Assembly: GCA_026686845.1 (NCBI GenBank)
Contig: JAIVEN010000004.1
Location: forward strand, 10,634,827-10,698,826
From: Adenanthera pavonina
Lineage: Eukaryota > Streptophyta > Magnoliopsida > Fabales > Fabaceae
Direction: 5' to 3'
Length of the DNA stretch: 64,000 nucleotides
A program made the translations under genes and the position numbers. The notes beneath the pieces are model-generated. The model worked only from the letters and a program-made list of their open reading frames with translations. It had not been told where the DNA came from and did not search any database. This document shows, one piece after another, positions 1 to 11,833 of this stretch; position 1 is the stretch's first letter, and every line of letters starts with the position of its first letter.

Positions 1-483
1 GCAGAACTGGAGGAAACAGGATGGAGGAAGGTTCAATTAGAGAAGAAATAAGCTCCACGCCGCAGCGAGAAGTAGGGCTGCCATGGCAAGAGCCAATTCT
101 AGTGGAGAAGAAATTGGTGTCCATGGTTAGATAATGATGAGAGCAACTTGTAGGAATTGGAATTAAGTCAATTGGAGGTCAGAGTAAGAAGTTATGCACG
201 TCGGAAGTTGGCCCGACAAATCAGCATTTGCTGATACAAGTTCTGATGTTGGGGCCATGGCTCCAGAAAGCCAGGCCGCAGTGCCATTAAGTTAGTAGGC
301 ATTAGAGAATTTGTGAAGGGTTGGAGCCACGGTGCCACTATAGTAGGCCACAGCCTCATCTTGTTCAGGTGCCTTTCAAGTGTTATTCCACTGCTCTGAA
401 GTTTTGAGATGTTTGGATAGTGTTTGGTTGGTTTTTGAAGTTCTTTGGTCAAGTCTATGGGTGTTTGGAATTAGGGTGTTACA
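1..483 (+). mobile_element. 3' end of a family-1 LTR (TGTAAC...TTACA family)
   Basis: The left edge begins inside an LTR and ends at GGGTGTTACA (474-483). The same tail occurs in the LTRs ending at 13515, 23298, 49124, 49960 and 58953: a 'gtcggaagtt' block, a GC-rich block with several GGCC/GCC clusters, then TTTG-rich sequence and GTTACA. No host gene is visible. Whether this is a solo LTR or belongs to a longer element cannot be told, because the start is outside the window. Confidence 0.7.
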
Positions 484-1193
484 AATGATGTCCAACATGT
501 TCATTTCACAAAAATGAAGCTTGTCAGGTCCGCTAAGGAATATTGGTAGAATTTGCAATTGAACCTTGAGCGACTTGGACAATCTTTGATTAGTACTTGG
601 GCAAAGATGAAGATGAAGTTTAAATAAAAGTATATGTCTACTTATTACAAAAATCAGCTCTACAATCAATGGTTGAACTTGAGACAGACTTTGGTAGTGT
701 CTGACTACATGGCTCATTTTAGCGATCTCATGATTAGATGTGAAGTTAAGGAAAATCCCTATATGATTATTCAAAAAATTGTTAATGGTTTTCAAGCTGA
801 TCTACAGCAAGAGCTTAAATTGAATCCTCTTTCTTGAAGAAGCCTATCATAAAGCTTTGGAGCTAGAATCCTTGTTCAAGAGCTTTGGTTTGAAAGGGAG
901 TACATCTAAGAATATTGAGTCTTCTAGGTCCAACGCTCACCCTAACAGTTTTACAGTTGAGTGCTTTTGATGCTATGTTAAAGGCCACATTACATCAATG
1001 TGTCCACAATGTGCTCTAATTCTTAATTTGTCAACTAAGAAAGAGGATGAGACTATAGATGCTGACATCATACTTGAACCCTATGAGTTATATTGTTCTA
1101 GTGTGGATGTGGATGAGAAGTTCCTTAAAGATGAAACAGAATGCGAAGCTTAACTCTCTGGAGGAGAGTTCTTTCAAGTGGGGGAGAGGGGAA
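484..1193 (+). pseudogene. Degenerate retrotransposon gag remnant with CCHC zinc knuckle
   Basis: The open stretch at 634-837 reads like the middle of a plant LTR-retrotransposon gag (QLYNQWLNLRQ... VSDYMAHFSDLMIRCEVKEN ... GFQADLQQEL). The upstream frame from about 515 continues the homology but contains stops. After a frame change, 962-1003 encodes a C-x2-C-x4-H-x4-C nucleic-acid-binding knuckle with one internal stop. The unit runs directly into an LTR-like sequence at 1194 through the junction '...GTGGGGGAGAGGGGAATGA', which resembles a polypurine tract. Gag would coat genomic RNA in virus-like particles; this copy cannot be translated whole. Assignment to Ty3/gypsy rather than copia is likely but not proven. 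Confidence 0.65.
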
Positions 1194-1555
1194 TGATAGA
1201 AAAAAATTAGGATATTTAAAATATTTTTTTTAGCTTTAATGAGAGATTTTATCACATCTTTTAGGATAATTAGGATTTATATTATCTTTTATTTATTTTC
1301 TATTTTTATGATTTCTTTTTCCTTAAGTTTAGGTTAGAATGTTCTAGAATGTCTTAATATTTAAGAAATTTCTAAATAAATGAGATTCTTGTAATCTCCC
1401 TAAATTTAGTCATTATGTTAAATAATTCCCTATTTTATTAGATTTCGTCAACCTTCTAGAAAGTTTCATTAAATCTATAAATATCTATCATTGTAATTCG
1501 AATGGCAGACAATAGTGAGTTGAATTGGGTTGAGTTTCAGTTATCTTTTTTCTCC
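1194..1555 (+). repeat. 3' LTR, same family as the element at 51252-52825
   Basis: It starts TGATAGA right after a purine-rich tract. Its order of landmarks (AGGATATTTA, ATTTATATTATCTTTTATT, TTTCTTTTTCCTTAAGTTTA) matches both LTRs of the element at 51252-52825. The purine tract plus the preceding gag make this a 3' LTR. The exact right edge is uncertain; homology fades near the pyrimidine-rich TTTTTTCTCCC at about 1550. Confidence 0.55.
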
Positions 1556-3303
1556 CAAAACATGTTAGTCATTTGGAAGAGTGGGTTTCAAAGAATTTCT
1601 GTAGCATTAACTATCAAGCATATATATATATATATTCACATTTGTCATAGAAATATCATGAAAACATCATTAAGTACTTTAGAACCTATTATGCCATATA
1701 ATTTCATAAAAATTTTGACAGGTTTCATTTTACATAATGGACATCTAGAGGTCATAAATCTCTTAATACAACTCATCCAATCATCACAAATCATCAAAAT
1801 AATCACATGACAAATCATTAAGTTCATAGAAATCATATAGGATAAAATAATGCAAGAAAAGGTAAAATACTACCTTTGAGATTTCCTTTGCTTTCCTTAC
1901 TTGGTGCACCACTTCCTATCACTTTCAGAACTTTCTTGAACCTAAATTTAACATCAAATGAGCTTATAAGCCACTGGTTCATGAAGCTCTAACACAAAGT
2001 GGATATTAAAGTGTTAAAATTTGATGTTGCTTTCCTTTTGGCTTTTCTTGAGTTCAAAACTTGTTCTTAGTTAATTTGGACCCAAGGGTTCCATTTATGG
2101 CATTAAAAAGGTGATATTCTAGCTCTAAAATGAACCATAGTCTGACTGAAATCATGAAGGAAAGAGGAGAAATTGATTTGCTTCAAAATACATCAAACTA
2201 CTTCTAAAATCATGCTTCAAGTGGCTAATCTATGTTTTTTCCTAAGTATATTATGCAAAAACTCATCTTTTGTGCACACTATGGTTAGGCCGAAAATTCA
2301 TGAAGGATGGGGTAAGAAGATGACTCCATTAAAACATCACAAATCATTTGAAAACACCAGCTAGAGGTCATAGAAACTTACCCTTGAACTTGTATCTTGA
2401 AGCTTTGCCTTTTGCTTTCTCTTTTCTCTTTTCTTTATCTCTCCTTTTCTTACTCCAATATGCCTCTTGGTTCTATAAATTTTCAGCTCTCAACTCACTT
2501 AAAACACCTTAGCTCAAGGTTTGGAGGATAGAGATCTAATATGCGAATAGTAACATGGTTAAATGGCTAACTTGAGTTACTTTGCTAATTACTCCTTTAA
2601 AAACAATTAAATAAATTCTACCCTTGTCCCCAAGCAGCTGTAACCACACCATCTTGAGGGTATTTTTGTCCAAAATATTCCATAATTTAATCAGTTCAAA
2701 TATTGCTTGTATCGATAAATTTTAAATGTACCGATAAAATACTTTTGTTGTATTTTGTCACTTTATTGATACATAAATATTCTAAATTTGATTTTTGTAC
2801 TAAACTCATTATTTTAGCCCAAAATATATCTGTAAGGGGTCCACATATTATTTCCTTCACCAGTTTACTTGTGTGGGACCCACAACTTCTTTTTCAGAAT
2901 AATAATTGCTTTTTGACTTTTGGCATTAATTATAAATTATAAATTTATACTAACTCAGTTAATCTCTCAATAGTATTCCATTAGATCCGGCTTGTTGTGA
3001 GCTTCATTTTGACATAAATTTACATAATTATGAAATTGCTCTTTGCATGGGGTTAAACTATAATTTTTAATTCTTTCAGGTTCTTTCTTATAATTTCTCT
3101 TAGGGACTAATTTGCATGAAATTCTTCCTTTTTAGGGACTAGATTGCATAGAATTTTTCTTTCCAAAGATACAAATATAATTTTCTCATTTTCCTTTCCA
3201 TCCAGGGAAAATGACCATTTTGCCATTTTTAATATTGAACTCTCTTAGTTTCCTCTAATTCTTCATGCATTTTATGATCTCCAATAAAATTAGGGATATT
3301 ACA
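1556..3303 (-). mobile_element. Family-2 LTR-like element, minus orientation
   Basis: Read on the minus strand it starts TGTAATATCC (plus-strand GGGATATTACA ends at 3303). It carries the landmarks of the family-2 copies at 43531 and 44272: 'tagtccct' blocks, a 'gtgggtcccac' block near 2868-2884, and a purine/pyrimidine block. No conserved ORF is present. The distal boundary near 1556 is estimated from loss of similarity. Confidence 0.45.
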
Positions 3304-3600
3304 CCAAATATCTATATCGTTTTACTCAGCTCGTCATGAGTTTCTATTTGATAGGTATATTTCATAATTTCTAGCTTAGTTTTGGAATTAATTCTTGCTG
3401 AGAACTTTATAGAAAATTAATTCTAATTAAGGATCAAATATAATTCCTTTTAAGGATCATGTAGGAAATTAATTCCAATTAAGGACTGAACATGTGAAAT
3501 TATTATCTTACTTCTTTTCCCATCTTTTCATGCATCATATGCTACATATTCACATCTTTATACATACCGTAACATTCTTAATACAATTTGGGATGTTACA
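3304..3600 (-). mobile_element. Fragment of another TGTAACATCCC-start LTR, minus orientation
   Basis: The plus strand ends GGGATGTTACA at 3600, i.e. TGTAACATCCC on the minus strand, the same type of terminus as the LTR at 40486. The stretch between 3303 and 3600 looks like the first 300 bp of an LTR into which the element ending at 3303 inserted. No coding content. Confidence 0.4.
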
Positions 3601-5689
3601 CTGCCTACTAACTTGGAGTACTATGCTCTCCTGCAAGTAAGATGCATGATCTATGAAGTTTTCCCACCAACGCAATGATAAAGGAAATGTGATTTTTTTT
3701 CCTAATAAGTAATGCCTCTAAAGCCATTATTTAAGCTTATTTTCATTATTATTTAAATATAACTTCCAAAATTTTTAATTCACAAAAAGTTAATTGATCC
3801 ACATATAATAGGGTTTGATTGGGTGCCATTTGTTAGCTCAATATGTAGTCTTTGCCAAGACTCCGAACTTTTGAAAGTGGCCTTTACCAATCTTGAACAA
3901 GGAAATTACTTCAATTATGCCCAACCAAGATGACATAGGGTAGTGGTGTGAAAGAACAGATTCAGTTTATGTCCACATGTAATATACCAATCGATACTCA
4001 TGATAAATGCTATAACATTTTTCCACAACAACCAATCAAATATCAAAACATAAAGAGTGAATAATTTGTTCAGTTATAATATTTTTATACTAAATATTTC
4101 ACAGCTATCTAGGGATGACAAACTAGTAAACAAAAAGATACATTAACATATGATTTTATTTATAATTAAACTCCATAGACATCTTCATAATGCAATGCCA
4201 ATTGAGAGTAAAACAACTAATCAACATTAAACCTCTTTAAGGAACTAATTGCTTGTACAACACAAACTTTAAAGTCACAACATAATGACTGTCATGTAAT
4301 AAAACTTATTTTCCCACTTTCAAGACCAATGTAATAAAAATATCATAAGCTTATGCTGTAATATGTCAGAAACAAAACCTATCATTTTATGCTAAATATG
4401 CAAAGGTCTTTCATTCAATGTTTAAAAGAGTATAGCACCCAATACGTACAAATATGACTACAACAACATAACAGTCACACTAAAAGGGTATAGACACATA
4501 ATCTACCATAAAGCATACCAACTCAAAAACTTGGTGAGGCTCGATAATGGACAAAAGATCATAATAAAAGAATGATTCTAGATTCCATAACTGTGTTAAA
4601 GGGTGGGAAAAAAATCCTTGTCATGCATTTTCCCCACTCGTCATTGATGCTGTGGTACATTGTAGAGAAGAAGTTATATATATATATATCTCCATTTATT
4701 GGAAAGATATGGAGAGGTGGCATGAATTGATCTTGGTGGTGACTGAGTCCTCCATGGTTAGTCATCAAGACAGATCTACAGATAGCAAATATAGACAATA
4801 TATATATCTCTATTTACAACAAAGAAACTTATAGTCAATTATCATGGCTAGCTTATCCTATAATTATCGAGATTATAAGGAGGTTTGCTATAATATGTTC
4901 TATTATAGAAATTATGAACATTCTTGGTTCATATGGTTCTACAAAGACTATGCCATCGCCCCAAGTTCATCATCTATGAAGGTTTTGATATCCCTTTGTT
5001 TCAGAGCAACGTGTATCTTCTCCCTTGAGCACTAATTAATGTGATTGAAAGGCTTTTGTTAGCATTTTAGATAAAACTTGTAGGGCTCAGCGCATGCAGT
5101 TTGATCATTCATGGAGACATTTCAGCCACAACACAATTGTAATAGTTATTGATGGAAAAATAAGATGACAAGTAAGCTACCATTGGGATATGTTCAAATC
5201 AAATTACATATGTTTACTAGTACAGCAGGTAGATAATGACTTATGAGATTTCAAAAAATTATACTTATGATTCAATTTTTCTTTATTCCATAACTCTCCC
5301 CCTAATGAATAGATGAAGTTTTACATCGTAAAGCCAAGATGCACATATTAGGGATAGAGACCAAGAAGAAGTCAGAACTTAAAGTATTAATTTAAAGGAC
5401 AAGTAGTAGGATCATATTGAAAGCCCAAATACCAAATTACTCCACTTTAGAGTTTTGACCAAGGAATATGCTACCAAATCAATCACAGTATATCACAATC
5501 AAATAACGATAAGCTCAAATAGAATTAACATAAAGCCATTGTAACTGAAATACAACAAAGCATAACATAATAGAGATTCAAAAAAAGCTCTACTACTTTG
5601 CAATCACAGAGGAAAGTGGTTAGAGGAATAACAGTGAAGGACCAACCACATAGAAATTAGATGAATCCAACGTACCTACGGGTGATGAT
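3601..5689. other. No gene recognised
   Basis: AT-rich sequence with short TA runs (about 4677-4690 and 4799-4806). The open frames here are under 80 codons and match no family I recognise. Probably decayed transposon or intergenic DNA. Confidence 0.4.
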
Positions 5690-6456
5690 AACATCAAAGG
5701 CTGGAAGGGTTGGATGCTTGAAGCTTAAACTTGAAGGGTTAGCTCCAAAGGCCAATGGTTGGAGTCAATATCTGGTGAAGAGATGGAGAGTGACTGATAG
5801 TTGAAGAATTGTCTAATCTGAGAGGGAGTAAGGGTTAGTGCCCGTCAGAAAGATGAGACAAATCGATGGAGGTCACCATTGAGAGTGAAGAGCAATGGAG
5901 GCACGTTAGGGTTTGAGACTTGTGTTGAGAGAGGCTTGTTTGGTTTTGTGCTGCTTGAAGAGGATTGTTTTGTTGGTCAAATGAAGATTACAAGAAGGAG
6001 TGTGGGCATATGAATTGCTTGAAGACGATTTTTATGCTGCTCAAGTGAAGATTGCAGCAACCATTAGGGCATTTGAAAAAAAATTTGGTGTTTCCTAATT
6101 AAATGCCAACAAAACTAGAATAGATGGCATTTATAGATGGAATGCCATAAATATTACAAGACTTGAGTTGGCGTTTCCTACAAAAGTGCCAACTAAAGTT
6201 TTCAGTAAAAATTTCAAAAAAAAAAAACTTTAATTGGCATTTTCCACATAAATGCCAACTAAAGTTTTAAGTAAAAATTAAAAAAAATATTTAATAGTTT
6301 AGTTGGTGTTTCCATGTAATACCAACTAAACAAGCAAGATTAGTTAGCATTTATAAAGATAAATGCCAACTAATCACACCCATACCACTTTAGTTGGTGT
6401 TTCTTTGAAGAAAAACTAACTCTTGAGCGCCAATATAAAGCATTTCTATGGTAGTG
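5690..6456 (-). mobile_element. CACTA-type terminal region with subterminal inverted motifs
   Basis: The stretch 6072-6456 holds repeated short inverted motifs of the form TTGGCRTTT...AAATGCCAACT. It ends at CTATGGTAGTG (6446-6456), i.e. CACTACCATAG on the opposite strand, which is a CACTA-type terminus. A more GC-rich segment (5690-6060) sits just inside the repeats, in the position of a transposon 5' untranslated exon. The partner terminus was not found, so the element is truncated or larger than I could trace. Confidence 0.5.
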
Positions 6457-8963
6457 AACTAGGAAAATATTAATTCCAATTCATCAATTTAACCTTGAAT
6501 ACAAAGGAAATCCAAAACTTAAACTAGGTAGAAAGATAGAAAGAGAGTAGAGTAGAAATTCCCTTTTGTAGCCATGTGAGTTTTTGTTCCTTCATAACAT
6601 CCTCCCAAGCTTCATTGAAGATCACCACCCAAAAGATCAAGCTCCCCACATCCCAGCCACATGAACCACACCAATAAAGGAAAAGAAAATAGATCACCCA
6701 TGATGACAAAGAATAGAAAATTGAAAGTCACTAGGATGGTTGCCAAGTAGATTGCTTAAAGATCGGTTGAAAGAATTAGCTTCCTCCTTAAATATAACTC
6801 ATAGCTAGATCTGAATTACTTGAGAAAAAGATGGAATTGAGTGGAAATGGATAAGGAAAAGTGATGAAATAGTGGAAGGAAGAAGAATTTGTGCTTTGGA
6901 ATAAGATTAATCAATGGAAAATTGGAGATTCTAGGGTAGAATTGAGGAATGAATGTAAAACAATGGAGAGAATGAGGAAGAATGGGAAGACCACTAGTTG
7001 GAGGCTGCTAGGTCTAAATGAGAAGCCTATTCAATCCATTTTCCAGATTAGGGTGAGGGCATGAAGTTTTGTAATTGATCCTAGACCTTGATCTCATGCT
7101 TGGTGACTTAGGATTTGATATAATTGGCAAATAATGAACTTAGAAAATAAAATCATTTCCTAGATTCCAAAATTACCCATTTAAATTTTCCTCAATGCCC
7201 TCCATGTGCTCTCCCATAGCCCTTAACTTACACATAAAAATGTGACATATTAAAGTACCTAGATCATAAAATATAACAATGTACATTATGTGCATAAAAC
7301 CATGGTCAAATAAAATAAATTCAATAACTCCAGATTAAAGGACATATTTGCACGAAATTGAATATCAAACTTATGGGGAAGACACTCAAAAAATGAAGGA
7401 AAAGAAAGCAAGAAAAATCCCTAAGAAAATAGTAAAAGAAATTTCTAGGAAAGATGACTAAAATGCCCTTCTTTGACAAAACTTTGACTGACTCTAGAAT
7501 GGAAACCCTAATCACTATGTTTAATTTTATAACTCAAATTAATCCTAATTAAGTACTCTATATGATGATTAGGTGATTAATCCAAAGATCATTAAGGAAA
7601 ATTAATTACGGATATTTTTGGAAGTGTAAAATTGGTGAATAGTGGATGGAAATGAGTCCAACATAGATAAAAATCTAATCACATGGGATGATTAATGACA
7701 TTAAATGAATGATGGAATGGAAACTCCTTGAAAAATATCACTCGAAATCATATAGAAAATCTTAATGTAATCACCCGAAAAAGCCAAATCAAGCACTTAA
7801 TTAGCTAATCAATGTGGAAAATGCACCAATAGAAAAAATTAGCAACCAAATCCATGGAATATAATAAAATATCATACAATATGCTTAAAATGAAGGATTT
7901 AACATATTGTTCCACAAAGTACACGAAATCAGCTAAAACATGAAAATGCACTAAAACCCTTAAGCGTGCAAATGTGATAAAAATGCTAGATTTAGGAGAT
8001 AAAACAGGGTAAAATATGGTCACATCATATACAAAGAGCAAGATCCTGCTATAGATCTCCTTCCAAGATCTGTGTTGCATATCTGCATCCTTCAAAGCTC
8101 TCTGAAGTTATGTGAGCTGTGGTCTTTGAAGCTCTCTTGTGAAGTTTGTATAGAACATAGAGATAGGGAAGAATGACCCCATGAAAGTGCGTTATTGCAA
8201 CATCATTATCAAGCACAAAATGGTGGATTAGGGACACCATGTAAATTTTCCAATTCCAGCTAATATTGATAATTTAGGCATTAGGTTGGAAGAGTCTAGG
8301 TTTTGTGTAGAAGAAACATAGGAGATGAAAGTTTTGCTCATTCGTTCTAATATCACAAATTATTGCTCATTATTTTGCTTTGGTAAAATGTGCTACATTA
8401 CTTGGCATGAAGTTGTAGAAAGCTAGTGTCTCCTATAATATATATAATCTTTGTCATATAAGCCTAGAGGATTTTTCTCTTCAGGTTAGCAATACTTCCC
8501 TTGCTTTGTAAACCGTTACTTTACCCCTTATACAAGTAGTGGCATTGATATCTGTCCTTTCCTTCAATTTATCATTAATGGTCATTCAACTTTCTCTTGG
8601 ATGGATCAATAACACCTCAAGGTATCATTTGTAGCATGAAAAATTTATTAATAGATAATTTATTGCTTAACTATGCCACTAGTATAATAACAAACTTTGC
8701 AGTGTTTACTAGGGCCCCTTTCTCATTAGATTTTTCCTATTAATTTTCATATTTATATCAATTTCATTGAGGCATGTGTTTAGTTGGGGTTTAAACATGT
8801 GAAAAGTTGTGAGCCAATTGCAATAGTTGTTGCAACAAAGCAAGTTGCACACTTATTACTTTGGCTATGATAGTACTATAAATGGATATCTAGCATTCAA
8901 CTAGATGATCTATATGTCAATTTCTTTTGAGATTTCTTTTGACTTTCCTTGGTGTTTGTAGTG
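6457..8963. other. No gene recognised
   Basis: AT-rich, with no ORF beyond 96 codons and no recognisable domain on either strand. Probably old transposon sequence; I could not assign it. Confidence 0.4.
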
Positions 8964-9295
8964 TCTAATGTAATGACCCTCAATATCAATTCTAAGAAAG
9001 ACTTAACCTAATAGTACAAGATTGAAGAGACCAGAATGGAGGAAAGGGTCAAAATTAAGAAAAGGGAAAAATTTGGCATAGAAAGCAGCTACTCCATGGT
9101 GAAAGAGCTTGGATTTGGGCTTCTGGACTGAGCCAGTAAGCATTGACACCACGTCAAGAGTTATGAATTTGATTAAAATCAAAAGTCGAATTAGTCAAAG
9201 GAAGAAGAGAAAGACGGGGGATAAATGGCCAGCTTTGCTAGGGTTTGACTATGAGAAGTAGAAGGACATAAATCTGAGGCTTGGAAAGCTTGATT

Positions 9296-11153
9296 TGTAA
9301 GGTTTGGCTGGTCACCCAAGAAGGGGTAAATTAGGTGATATAAGATTTTTGCCCTTTTTGAAGCACAATTCAATTTCACTAATAGAAGTAATAAAACAGA
9401 GGTGAACAGAAGGTAATGGAGGATATATATGAAATGATAAAATGAAGGATCAGACACAAGAATTTATCCTAGTTTAACCTAAACCACTTGGTCTATATCC
9501 AATCCTCAAGCCACCACTTGAGATTTTCACTATATTATGCAAGTTTGATCCGGGCACTTGTGAAGTCTCAGTACATTCCACAAGTTTTAGTAGATACTTA
9601 TTAAGAGTAGATACTTATTAGGCCATTCTCCCCATACCTTTACAAGATGTATATTTTCCTTAGTATTATCCCCTCACCAAGATTCCACCCAGAAAATAGA
9701 AGAAAAGGAGTGAATACAAAATTAAAACTCTCTTTTAGAGTAGATGATACATTAAAAGCTCACTCTAATAAGGTGGGTTTAATTATGAATGTTGATATAG
9801 AAAGATTTATAAATTTTAGTAGTATTTTGGCAAAAACTCACTTAATTTTGTTACCCATAAGTTCAATGAAGTTTTATTTATAGATGTGTAGCTTAACTAG
9901 TTGTTAAACACAAGATCTATATGTTAGACACAAGTTCTAGCCATTACTCTGCAGAAAGTGCCATTTAACAACCGCATTAAATGCATTTAACATACCAAAA
10001 TTTGAATTTTGAGTTAGCATAGTTATGTGTTTAACATTAAAACTTTAAAATTTGTCTGTCATAGAGTGAAATTTAAATTTTGAGTTTGCCAAAGTTAACC
10101 CATATTAATTCATGCGAATTTTCATATTGGAAGTGTATCTGTTGAGTTTGAACAATTGTCTCAAGTTTTCACAGTGCACTTCGAAATTAAAATTTCAAAA
10201 CCTAGAATTCGTCTATTCAGAGGCATGTTCAACATGATACAAAACTTCTTTCTTTGAAATTTGATTGTTGAATTACAAAGTTCGTCTGTCAGAGGCATGT
10301 TCTAACAAGACTCACAAGTTCTCATTTTGAAATTCACACTTTGAAGTCCTAAATTCATCTGTCAGAGGTAGTGACAGTGAACTTATTTTGAATTTCACCA
10401 ATATTTGAATTTTGGCTAAATTTTATGTGAATTTTACACACTTTCACTTAATAGTGCTTAAGCTGAAATTCAAATTTCAGAACTGAAATTCATCTATCAC
10501 AGGTAAAACCTCTGTAACTTCGAATTTCACTAAGTTCAAATTTTGCATAAAATAGACATAAGTCAAACACAAAATTTGTTTGTTAGCCAATATTTCTCAA
10601 TTCTAATATATGCTAACATCATATTTACTTAATTTAATTCGTTTAAAACACATTGTAACAAGATCAAGTAAATTTCAATGATTAAACCACCTGAAGACCT
10701 AAGTGAAAATAAAATATACCTAATAGCTAGGTCTTTAAAAGTTGAACTCCACTTTGACTTGGTTATTTCTATTCTTGGTATACTCCCTTTTGATCTTCTA
10801 TTCTTGGAGCATCTTTTCTCTTTTTCTTCTTTGAGTGAGACATGATGTTGATTTTCCTTTCTTTATCCCAATGTTCACTCTTCTTATTTGGACAATCCTA
10901 CACTTAATGTATCACACTTACAAACTAAGTAGTTAGTCCAATTTATATATCCAACTTGTATTGTAAAACATAAAAGCATAGTGGATATATCAGTACATAG
11001 CATGATGCATGCATTATAAACATAATTGAATACATGCTAATGCATATTCTACTTCTTTAAAGAATAATATATATGTTTGACAAATATGATGATTTTTTTC
11101 CTTATTAATCTATATTTGTCATCATCAAAATTTATATTATATTAAACCTAACA
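9296..11153 (-). mobile_element. Nested solo LTR (copia-like) inside the family-1 LTR
   Basis: It has ends TGTAAGGTTT... and ...AAACCTAACA, flanked by the 5-bp duplication TGATT (9291-9295 and 11154-11158), and it splits the family-1 LTR cleanly. Read on the minus strand it begins TGTTAGGTTTAAT and soon has TTTTGATGATGACAAA, a signature I associate with SIRE/Maximus-type copia LTRs. The 'ttatcctagtttaacctaaacc' stretch near 9463-9484 fits that too. It is 1858 bp with no coding region. The boundaries are firm; the family name is an inference. Confidence 0.75.
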
Positions 11154-11732
11154 TGATTCTTGTGGGTAAGTTGGTTCTCTACTCCTCTTCTCCTTTTTCT
11201 TCAAGATTATTCGATGACCTTCTTAGGGATGGTGAGGGTTCCGAGTTTAAATGAATTTCTACCTATTAAATTGAGTTTAGATACTTCATTGATGTGTTGT
11301 TGGGTGAGTACAAGCTCTGGGTTAAGGATTTTAAGTGTATATGTGGTGCATTTTCTAAGCCCTAACCCTAAACTCTTGAGATATTTGGGAATATGAATTT
11401 GTGGTGATGTAATTGTAGTTTTATAAGTTTTTGTGGATGTTTTGATGTATGGATACACCTTGGATTGCTTTATTACAGCCAGTTGGTGCTTGGGATTGAT
11501 GATTTTTTATGATAAGGATTGGGAATTTTTTATGGTAATGAGAATTTGATATTGTATAGGTTGTAATATTGCTCAATTAGGATTTTTGGCTACAGATTGT
11601 GCTTGGAAAGCATTTGATTGGTGGTGGTTACTCTCTTTGGCCTATTGAGGTGCCAAGTGAGTTGGACGGTTAAGGTAATTGTGGTATCTTTTTATGTTTT
11701 TTCTTGATTATATATATATGACTAATCCTTTT

Positions 11733-11833
11733 CATATCATGATATGTATGCTTTATGTAGTATGTTGTGTTCTTTCATATCATGATATGCATTTAGTATA
11801 GATTATGGGTATTCCTTTTCATATCATGATATG
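11733..11833. repeat. Triplicated 14-bp palindrome CATATCATGATATG
   Basis: A perfect 14-bp palindrome occurs at 11733-11746, 11776-11789 and 11820-11833, i.e. three times at 43-44-bp spacing. A single copy sits at the same relative place in the LTR near 27574, and divergent versions are in the LTRs near 21664 and 46230. Conservation inside LTRs suggests a protein-binding site, but that is inference. Confidence 0.7.

Noticed and set aside
192..795. Minus-strand ORFs of 86 and 139 codons near the left edge
   Set aside because: They are antisense to an LTR end and a gag remnant, have no domain-like pattern, and cross the LTR boundary at 483.
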